This document shows, in pieces, positions 1 through 5,287 of a DNA stretch of 10,914 bases. Origin of the DNA: an uncultured Lachnospiraceae bacterium (GTDB taxonomy: Bacteria > Bacillota > Clostridia > Lachnospirales > Lachnospiraceae). The notes beneath the pieces are model-generated. The model saw only the letters and a list, made by a program, of their open reading frames with translations. It did no database searches and had not been told where the DNA came from. The position numbers and the translations under genes are program-made. The stretch lies in NCBI GenBank assembly GCA_902797015.1, contig CADBRG010000271.1:1-10914 (forward strand), written 5' to 3'. Each line of letters begins with the position of its first letter. Position 1 is the first letter of the stretch.

Positions 1-41
1 CAGATAAGGGATGATCAAGCAGTCTAAGCATTAGAATGGGC

Positions 42-70
42 AAAAGAAAAGCCCAGGCTTTAACCTGGAC
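42..70 (-). terminator. Intrinsic terminator of the leftward replication/prs operon
   Basis: Read on the minus strand, GTCCAGG and CCTGGGC form a 7-bp stem (one T-G wobble) around a TTAAAG loop, followed directly by TTTTCTTTT. This is a standard rho-independent terminator. It lies about 65 bp past the prs stop codon and should end transcripts coming from the promoter upstream of the DnaD-domain gene. Confidence 0.75.
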
Positions 71-85
71 TTTGTCTTCAGTCTG

Positions 86-112
86 AGGCATCCGGATCGG
101 ATGCCTGTTTTT
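86..112 (+). terminator. Hairpin with rightward T-tract, probable terminator of a gene left of the window
   Basis: AGGCATCC (86-93) and GGATGCCT (99-106) form a perfect 8-bp stem with a 5-base loop, followed on the plus strand by GTTTTT. That polarity would stop rightward transcription. On the minus strand the same hairpin has no following T-tract, so it could only stabilise the 3' end of the prs transcript. No gene is recognisable in positions 1-85, so the rightward gene it would serve is an inference. Confidence 0.45.
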
Positions 113-133
113 GTGCTTTATTAAGATTTATAA

Positions 134-1339
134 TCAGTCGCGATCTTCATCGGTCAGTTCACCTTTTTCGTACCGTGCAACAAAGTCTTTGATACGATTG
201 TACGGATTAAGCAGATCGCTGATCGAGGTGTCGTGGTTTACGGTGTCGATGATAAATGCGATATATTTCGCCATCGGGCAATTAATGTAGTACTCACGGT
301 CGTAAAGTTCCGGTGGCTGGTACGCAAGGTCTGTGGTTACGACTCTGTAGATCAGACCTTCTTCATATGCCTTGTCGAATTTCTCCAGACCATTTGTGAA
401 CAGACCGAAGGTTGCGATGACGAAGATTCTGCCGGCATTGCGCTTTTTAAGCTCTTTTGCAACATCGAGCATACTGCCGCCTGAAGAGATCATATCGTCT
501 ACGATCCAGACATCCTTGCCGTCAAGGGAGGATCCCAGGAATTCGTGTGCAACGATCGGATTCATGCCGTCAACGATCGTGCTGTAATCGCGGCGCTTAT
601 AGAACATACCCATGTCGACACCCAGCACATTTGCCAGGAAGACAGCACGGTCGGTTCCGCCTTCGTCCGGGCTGATGATCATCAGATGATCTGCGTCGAC
701 CTTGATGTCTTTTTCGTGTGTCAGGATGCTCTTAACGAACTGGTATGCCGGGCGTACCGTTTCAAAACCGTGCAGCGGGATCGCATTCTGGATCCGCGGG
801 TCATGTGCATCGAAGGTAATGATGTTATCTACACCCATGTCGATCAGCTCCTGCAGAGCCAGTGCGGAGTCGAGCGACTCGCGGGTGGTGCGGCGGTGCT
901 GACGTCCTTCATACAGGAACGGCATGATGACATTGATACGGCGTGCTTTACCTGCTGCTGCAGCGATGATACGTTTCAGGTCCTGATAATGGTCATCCGG
1001 TGACATATGGTTGACCATACCGCAAAGCTTGTAGGTCAGGCTGTAGTTGGTGATGTCGACCAGGATGAACAGGTCGTAACCGCGGATGGACTGATTGATC
1101 ACACCCTTTGCCTCGCCGGTGCCGAATCGCGGGCACTCTGCGTCGATGATAAATGTTTCGCGGGAGTATCCCTTGAATGTGATGTCATTCTCATGTTTGT
1201 GCTGACGATCCTCACGCCAGTCGATGATATAACGGTCTACCTCTTCTCCAATCTTGGAACAGCTCTTTAATGGAATGATGCCAAGTGCTCCGGTAGGGAT
1301 CGTTTCCAGATTTCGTCCGTCTTTATGCTTTTTTCCCAT
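134..1339 (-). CDS. prs: Ribose-phosphate pyrophosphokinase (PRPP synthetase), long divergent form
   Basis: This cytoplasmic enzyme makes PRPP from ribose 5-phosphate and ATP, feeding purine, pyrimidine, histidine, tryptophan and NAD synthesis. The 401 residues exceed the usual 310-320; much of the extra length lies in the N-terminal 110. Recognisable elements in order are the ATP-side loop MPFLYEGRQHRR (139-150), TFDAHDPRIQNAIP (175-188, canonically D-L-H-A-x-Q-I-Q), DEGGTDRA (225-232), the catalytic flexible loop YKRR (247-250) with its Lys-Arg pair kept, and the PRPP-binding loop IVDDMISSGGS (279-289, canonically DDMIDTAGT). The start at 1339 has GGAGGG about 9 bases upstream. It is the third gene of a leftward operon, 19 bp after the helicase loader. 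The retained Lys-Arg and Asp-Asp argue for activity. The altered motifs leave room for different allostery or a regulatory role. Identity as a PRPP synthetase family member is near certain. Confidence 0.93.
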   Translation of the reverse strand: MGKKHKDGRNLETIPTGALGIIPLKSCSKIGEEVDRYIIDWREDRQHKHENDITFKGYSRETFIIDAECPRFGTGEAKGVINQSIRGYDLFILVDITNYSLTYKLCGMVNHMSPDDHYQDLKRIIAAAAGKARRINVIMPFLYEGRQHRRTTRESLDSALALQELIDMGVDNIITFDAHDPRIQNAIPLHGFETVRPAYQFVKSILTHEKDIKVDADHLMIISPDEGGTDRAVFLANVLGVDMGMFYKRRDYSTIVDGMNPIVAHEFLGSSLDGKDVWIVDDMISSGGSMLDVAKELKKRNAGRIFVIATFGLFTNGLEKFDKAYEEGLIYRVVTTDLAYQPPELYDREYYINCPMAKYIAFIIDTVNHDTSISDLLNPYNRIKDFVARYEKGELTDEDRD

Positions 1340-1358
1340 GTTTGTTAACCCTCCGTTT

Positions 1359-2342
1359 TTAATTTGTCAGTTTTTTCTTGATACGGATATCTTCGCCATA
1401 CAGTTTCAAAATGGTGAACCCATTCACGATCCGGGAAGAGATACGTTCAGAATAAATCGTAGCCAGATCACTCAGGCGAAGGTTTGTCGAGATCAGCATG
1501 GATTTTCTGTTCCGGATTCTTTCGTTTAAACACACAAAAAACTGGGAAACCGTTAAGGAATTTGCTGATTCGGTTCCCAGATCATCTATGATCAGCAGAT
1601 CACAGGAAAATATATTCTGATACTCCGGCAGATTCTGGATATCCTTGCGGAATGCATTTTTTGCCAGAAGATCAAACAGTTTATGGGCCGTCAGATAAAT
1701 GACGGAATGGCCGGTGTCGAGCAGTTCTTTCGCAACACAGTGCGTCAGAAACGTCTTCCCGGTCCCGGTGTCACCCTGCAGAAGCAGATTTTCATAATGG
1801 TGATCAAAGGTTCTCGCAAACTGAAAGCAACGGCTTTCAGCGCGTTTTGCATATTCCAGAGCGCTGATGCCTGACTGCGGATCGATGTCCTGGTCGGAAT
1901 AGTACTCCAGAGAAAATGTCTTAAAGTTTTCTTTTTCCAGCATTTCAGACAAGTCTGACTGTGTGTAGACCAGTTCAATCGCTTTCTGCTTAAAGCAGTG
2001 ACACTGCTTTGTGCCGATGTAGCCGGTGTCTTTGCAGTCAGGACACTGGTAGGGCGGATTCAGGTAATCGTCATTGATGCCATGAGATAAAAGAAGCTTC
2101 TTTTTCTCATCGGTCAGTCTGGCGATATGTGCAGAAAGTGCAGTGAGCGCATCGTTGTCTCCGTCAAGCATGCGCTTGGCCTGTGTGACACTGCTGTGCG
2201 CGATCTCGCGATCGATCTCGGCAATGCGCGGGACCTGTCTGTAGAGCGCCTCTTTGCGGGTGCGGATCAGATGTGCGCGGCGGATCTGGTTTTCATCATA
2301 AGTACGCATGATCTCATCGTACTGTACATTGGTCAATGCCAT
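1359..2342 (-). CDS. DnaC/DnaI-like AAA+ helicase loader
   Basis: A 327-residue ATPase of the DnaC/DnaI/IstB class, which loads the replicative helicase onto DNA at the origin or at restarted forks. The first 90 residues are charged and probably helical. A zinc-binding motif follows, CPDCKDTGYIG (100-110) with C114 and C116, matching the N-terminal zinc module of Bacillus DnaI. The AAA+ core has Walker A GDTGTGKT (190-197), Walker B LLIIDDLG (249-256), sensor-1 ISTN (284-287) and an arginine-finger region SERISSRI (298-305). The start has GGAGG six bases upstream, within the 11-bp gap after the DnaD-domain gene, so the two are co-transcribed. IstB, the insertion-sequence relative, is less likely: there is no transposase beside it, the zinc module is present, and the partner is a DnaD protein. 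I leave the symbol blank because clostridial members are named dnaC or dnaI inconsistently. Confidence 0.9.
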   Translation of the reverse strand: MALTNVQYDEIMRTYDENQIRRAHLIRTRKEALYRQVPRIAEIDREIAHSSVTQAKRMLDGDNDALTALSAHIARLTDEKKKLLLSHGINDDYLNPPYQCPDCKDTGYIGTKQCHCFKQKAIELVYTQSDLSEMLEKENFKTFSLEYYSDQDIDPQSGISALEYAKRAESRCFQFARTFDHHYENLLLQGDTGTGKTFLTHCVAKELLDTGHSVIYLTAHKLFDLLAKNAFRKDIQNLPEYQNIFSCDLLIIDDLGTESANSLTVSQFFVCLNERIRNRKSMLISTNLRLSDLATIYSERISSRIVNGFTILKLYGEDIRIKKKLTN

Positions 2343-2353
2343 GCGATCCTCCG

Positions 2354-3439
2354 TTACTGCATAGACCGCTTGATCAGTTCCTGCTCAAGCGCGTCATAGT
2401 CTGTGTTTCGCTGCCGGAAATTGGAAAAGTTGGTAGGCTTCACTGTGCTCTCGGTCTTTGCGGGAGCCTCTGCTTTGGTTTGCTTTTCCTTTCGGAAGAG
2501 CTCGTCTGATTTGCGTACGGCAACCAGCGTCGTGATGCCTTTTTTCTTCCAGTTTTTCAAAATGGAATCCGCATACGGGAAGCTTGGCTCATGCGCAGAC
2601 TGGATCGTACGCTTGCATGCCTCCTCGATCATCTCGAGAGAGAAGCCCATCACATCTGACCAGCGGGTGATATATTCCTGTTCGACAGGTGTGATGCTGC
2701 GTCCGCGGATACCAAATGCGCGGAAAACAGTCTGGTAGATCTCAGAACTCTGTCTGAGTGCTTCTTTTGCGACATCGACATCCTGGATATTCCTGGACGC
2801 GAGATCCTCCGCAATGCGGTTCATATAATAAAAGCTTGTGTGTTCTCTGGACACACAGTGTTCGATTAGGTATTCGATCAGGTCAACGGAGAAATGAAGC
2901 TGATCATACCAATAGAAGATATGATTCAGATCCGTCGGACTTAAGCTCCGTCCCAGATACTGTTCTGACACAAAGATCATCTCGGCAATATCGGATTCTT
3001 CGCAGAAGCGGTTGATCTCAGCGGGACTGTATTCCCGGGACTTTGTCTCCGGCAATGCATCCGAGCGTACCGGCATGGGTGCACCTGCATAGGCAGAACG
3101 CTCCAATGCAGCTTCGGTCTCTGCGACACGGTCCGGCAGGAATGCTTCTTCGAGAATACAGATGCCGGACAGTGTATTGTCCGAATCATATTCCAGACGG
3201 AGGAGCTTGCCTTTTTCCCAGTAGCGCAGTGCGCGAAGAACGTCAGATTCCGTATAGTCAAAATGATCCGCAAATCCGGTAATAGAAAAATCAGCCTGCG
3301 GCCTGTTCATGCAGCGCAGCAGATACAGAAAGACTTTCACATACTCACCGTTTGCGCGGGTCATATAGCGATCTATGAAAATGTTTGGGACATCTGTCAC
3401 ATAGGATGCCTGATCTTTATAGAGCTGGATTTTACCCAT
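2354..3439 (-). CDS. DnaD-domain replication initiation/restart protein
   Basis: A 361-residue protein with the Firmicutes DnaB/DnaD layout. A winged-helix-like N-terminal part (about 20-85) is followed by a linker and two DnaD-type helical domains: about 150-215 (SLSPTDLNHIFYWYD) and 235-302, ending in YADSILKNW (289-297), a good fit to the family's YxxxIxxW DNA-binding signature. A low-complexity Lys/Ala/Glu/Pro linker (315-335) leads to the tail FSNFRQRNTDYDALEQELI, a conserved-looking peptide. In the family these proteins remodel DNA and recruit the helicase loader, which fits the loader encoded 11 bp downstream. I chose the ATG at 3439 because GGAAGGAAG lies just upstream. A TTG at 3472 would add 11 residues but lies at or above the predicted transcription start. 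It could be called dnaD, but the two DnaD domains make one-to-one orthology with Bacillus DnaD or DnaB uncertain. Confidence 0.88.
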   Translation of the reverse strand: MGKIQLYKDQASYVTDVPNIFIDRYMTRANGEYVKVFLYLLRCMNRPQADFSITGFADHFDYTESDVLRALRYWEKGKLLRLEYDSDNTLSGICILEEAFLPDRVAETEAALERSAYAGAPMPVRSDALPETKSREYSPAEINRFCEESDIAEMIFVSEQYLGRSLSPTDLNHIFYWYDQLHFSVDLIEYLIEHCVSREHTSFYYMNRIAEDLASRNIQDVDVAKEALRQSSEIYQTVFRAFGIRGRSITPVEQEYITRWSDVMGFSLEMIEEACKRTIQSAHEPSFPYADSILKNWKKKGITTLVAVRKSDELFRKEKQTKAEAPAKTESTVKPTNFSNFRQRNTDYDALEQELIKRSMQ

Positions 3440-3473
3440 GGGACTTCCTTCCTTTCCTTTTTGTAGCATCAAG

Positions 3474-3502
3474 AGTGTACCACATCAGATCAAAAGTGAA
3501 AA
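3474..3502 (-). promoter_or_regulatory. Predicted sigma-A promoter of the DnaD/helicase-loader/prs operon
   Basis: On the minus strand, TTTTCA (3497-3502) and TACACT (3474-3479) are separated by 17 bases. The -10 is preceded by TGG, giving an extended -10. Transcription would start near 3466 and leave a leader of about 28 bases before the ATG at 3439. The -35 matches only four of six positions, so activation or dependence on the extended -10 is plausible. Confidence 0.5.
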
Positions 3503-3548
3503 GGGCAAAAACAACGGAAAAACCCGCATTTTTGCAGCATTTTCAAAT

Positions 3549-3654
3549 TGTGGATAATGTGGAAAACTGCAGCAAATGCCCATACTTTGGGCATAAAATA
3601 TCCACAGCCCAAATGCGGTATCGGAGCCCTTCGGACTGTGGATATTGTGGATAA
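3549..3654. promoter_or_regulatory. Cluster of five DnaA-box-like sites upstream of the DnaD/helicase-loader operon
   Basis: Two exact copies of the DnaA box TTATCCACA, read on the minus strand, occur at 3549-3557 and 3646-3654. A third site, TTTTCCACA at 3558-3566, fits the relaxed consensus TTWTNCACA. One-mismatch ATATCCACA copies lie at 3598-3606 (plus) and 3637-3645 (minus). The boxes form two abutting head-to-tail pairs with a single opposing box midway between them. The array starts about 47 bp upstream of the predicted -35 of the replication operon and ends 3 bp from the murC stop. It most likely regulates that operon through DnaA or acts as a DnaA-titrating locus. It could be part of an origin, but no dnaA or dnaN gene is in view. 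Confidence 0.75.
3577..3613 (-). repeat. Mutually exclusive hairpin arms downstream of murC
   Basis: The arm at 3586-3593 (TTTGGGCA) can pair either with TGCCCA at 3577-3582 (6 bp, 5-base loop) or with GCCCAAA at 3607-3613 (7 bp, 14-base loop). In leftward murC read-through RNA only one of the two can form at a time. Neither has a proper T-tract after it on the minus strand, so neither is a convincing terminator. This leaves the 3' end of murC mRNA undefined. Confidence 0.4.
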
Positions 3655-3656
3655 GA

Positions 3657-5036
3657 TCATTCGCCGACCAGAAGAGCCGCCAAACGGTAAACATCTCCGC
3701 AACCCATAGTTATCAACAGGTCATTGTTCATAGAATTTTTTTCAAGAAATTTTTTGATTTCAGGGAAGGTGGCAACATGATAGCATTCTGTGCCGGCCTT
3801 CATGATGTCTGCAGCCAGATCTTCGGAGCGGACCCCTAAGGTGTCAGTTTCCCGCGCGGCCATGACATCCGGTAAAATGACCAGATCTGCCAGGCTTAAC
3901 GCATCGATGAAATCCTGCCAGTAAGCCTTGGTTCTGGAATAGGTGAATGGCTGGAAGACAGCGATCAGTCTGTTGTGCGGTACATTACGTGCTGCTTCAA
4001 GTGTCACGCGGATCTCTGTCGGATGATGTGCGTAATCGTCCATGATCGTTACACCGTTCCATACGCCTCTATGCTGGAAGCGGCGGATCGCGCCGCCAAA
4101 GCTTTCCAGTCCGCGGATCATATCCTCTACGGCAATACCGAACTGGTGTGTCGCGGCGATAGCAGCCAGTGCATTGGCCACATTATGCTCTCCCGGAATA
4201 CGAAGCTGTACGTCTCCGGCATCCTTGCCGTCAATCACGATCGTAAATGCAGCGAAACCGTTCTTATCATATGTAATATTACGTGCCGTATAGGCTTCGT
4301 TTCCGGAAAGTCCGTAATAAACAGTCTTTGCGTCAACATTTTTTGTCAGCTCCTCCGGATCCGGGATCTCGCTGTTTAAGATCACAGCGCCGGCCGGATG
4401 CGTGTTCTCCAGGAATAGACGGAAGGAATTGCGGATATCTGCCAGATCTTTAAAGAAATCCGGATGATCCTCCTCGATGTCCAGGATAATGGAGTACATC
4501 GGATGCAGTTCCAGGAAGCTGTTGGTATATTCGCAGGCTTCTGCCAGGAACACTTCGGAGTCACCTTTGCGGATATTTCCGCCGATCGCATCAAGCTTAC
4601 CGCCGATGGAGATCGTGGGATCCGTATCTGCCTCTAACAGGATGTGCGCGATCATAGATGTCGTCGTCGTTTTTCCGTGTGTACCGCTGACGGCAAAGGA
4701 ATCATGGTGCTGTGCCATCATCTGTCCCAAAAACTGTGCGCGGGAAAGCATCGGGATGCCTGCAGTCTCTGCTGCATGGTATTCAGGATTGTCCGGATGG
4801 ATCGCTGCAGTATAGATGACGAGATCAATATCATCGGTGATATTGTCTGCGCTTTGGCCAAGCAGGATCTTTGCACCATGCGCTTCCAGTTTTTTTGTAG
4901 ATGCATTAAAGTCACGGTCGGAACCGGATACGGTGAAGCCTTTCTGCAGAAGATACTCTGCAAGGCCGCTCATGCTGCTGCCGCCGATGCCGATGAAATG
5001 TACATGATTGGGTTTTGAAAAATCGATCTGATACAT
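3657..5036 (-). CDS. murC: UDP-N-acetylmuramate--L-alanine ligase
   Basis: A cytoplasmic Mur ligase that adds the first amino acid, L-alanine, to UDP-MurNAc using ATP, early in peptidoglycan precursor synthesis. All three domains are present in 459 residues, the normal length. The N-terminal UDP-binding domain has HFIGIGGSSMSGLA (13-26). The central ATPase domain has GTHGKTTTTSM (118-128), EACEY (166-170) and GEHNVANALAA (282-292). The C-terminal domain has RRFQ (318-321) and DDYAHHPTEI (333-342). The start at 5036 has AAGGGGA upstream at 8-base spacing. The gene runs alone, with its own predicted promoter in the divergent region shared with glgC. Its stop lies 3 bp from a DnaA-box array, and no clear terminator separates it from the replication operon downstream, so partial read-through is possible. 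No other Mur gene is adjacent. Confidence 0.97.
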   Translation of the reverse strand: MYQIDFSKPNHVHFIGIGGSSMSGLAEYLLQKGFTVSGSDRDFNASTKKLEAHGAKILLGQSADNITDDIDLVIYTAAIHPDNPEYHAAETAGIPMLSRAQFLGQMMAQHHDSFAVSGTHGKTTTTSMIAHILLEADTDPTISIGGKLDAIGGNIRKGDSEVFLAEACEYTNSFLELHPMYSIILDIEEDHPDFFKDLADIRNSFRLFLENTHPAGAVILNSEIPDPEELTKNVDAKTVYYGLSGNEAYTARNITYDKNGFAAFTIVIDGKDAGDVQLRIPGEHNVANALAAIAATHQFGIAVEDMIRGLESFGGAIRRFQHRGVWNGVTIMDDYAHHPTEIRVTLEAARNVPHNRLIAVFQPFTYSRTKAYWQDFIDALSLADLVILPDVMAARETDTLGVRSEDLAADIMKAGTECYHVATFPEIKKFLEKNSMNNDLLITMGCGDVYRLAALLVGE

Positions 5037-5116
5037 ATTGTAATCCCCTTATATATTATAATGAAATTTATAGTAAATTATACGTTTTCCGCACTGAAAT
5101 ATCTCAGGCAGAAATA

Positions 5117-5144
5117 AGTATAACAAATCATGAGGATTTGTAAA
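5117..5144 (-). promoter_or_regulatory. Predicted sigma-A promoter of murC
   Basis: On the minus strand, TTTACA (5139-5144, five of six positions) and TATACT (5117-5122) are 16 bases apart. This predicts a start near 5110 and a leader of about 73 bases. Weaker TATAAT hexamers at 5077-5082 and 5055-5060 lie nearer the gene but lack a good -35. A 7-bp inverted repeat fills the spacer. Confidence 0.5.
5123..5141. promoter_or_regulatory. Inverted repeat inside the murC promoter, operator-like
   Basis: ACAAATC (5123-5129) and GATTTGT (5135-5141) are perfect inverted copies around ATGAG. The repeat spans the spacer between the predicted -10 and -35 and enters the -35. A dimeric repressor bound here would block the promoter. 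No cognate regulator is identifiable in the window. Confidence 0.4.
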
Positions 5145-5170
5145 GGACGGCAAAAAGATAAAAATCCGAG

Positions 5171-5204
5171 TTGTCATAAATTGTCATAAAAGTGTTGTCT
5201 TAAA
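5171..5204 (+). repeat. Three direct copies of TTGTCWTAAA at the glgC promoter
   Basis: TTGTCATAAA occurs twice back to back (5171-5180, 5181-5190). After a 4-base AGTG spacer comes TTGTCTTAAA (5195-5204), with one change. The third copy contains the predicted glgC -35. The spacing of 10 then 14 bases and the placement suggest a binding site for an activator or repressor of the glycogen operon. The binding protein is unknown. Confidence 0.6.
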
Positions 5205-5224
5205 AGAGATGATTATGGTATAAT
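5195..5224 (+). promoter_or_regulatory. Predicted sigma-A promoter of glgC-glgD
   Basis: A perfect TATAAT (5219-5224) with a preceding TGG forms an extended -10. TTGTCT (5195-5200) lies 18 bases upstream as a four-of-six -35. The predicted start is near 5231, leaving a leader of about 57 bases. The ribosome site GGGGTGAG (5275-5282) sits 5 bases before the glgC ATG. Confidence 0.65.
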
Positions 5225-5287
5225 TGGCTAAATTTTAAATGGTCGTATTTCGCAATTATTATTACTTAAGAATCGGGGTGAGTCATT

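Noticed and set aside
1..31. Possible start of a leftward gene (ATG at 31 on the minus strand)
   Set aside because: No Shine-Dalgarno precedes it and only ten codons are visible, too few to judge.
545..1003. 152-codon plus-strand open frame
   Set aside because: It lies antisense inside prs, whose family motifs are unambiguous, and its translation shows no recognisable family.
3439..3472. TTG start at 3472 for the DnaD-domain protein
   Set aside because: The predicted transcription start is near 3466, and the ATG at 3439 has a strong Shine-Dalgarno just upstream. The extra 11 residues would themselves encode that ribosome site.
3440..3656. This region as the chromosomal origin
   Set aside because: DnaA boxes are present, but there is no dnaA, dnaN or rpmH nearby, no clear DnaA-trio and no strongly AT-rich unwinding element. 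A genome GC-skew plot would settle it; a skew switch here would overturn this rejection.
3485..3702. Two overlapping minus-strand open frames of about 70 codons in the gap between murC and the DnaD-domain gene
   Set aside because: They overlap the murC end and the DnaA-box array, have no clear ribosome site, and give unfamiliar Phe/Cys-rich sequence. The region reads better as regulatory.
3710..3718. Sixth DnaA-like box TTATCAACA
   Set aside because: It has one mismatch at a conserved C, lies inside the murC coding region and fits the codons there, so it may be chance.
5171..5204. Short repeats as a CRISPR or transposon relic
   Set aside because: Only three 10-bp copies with 0 and 4-base spacing, no spacers, no target-site duplication and no cas or transposase gene.
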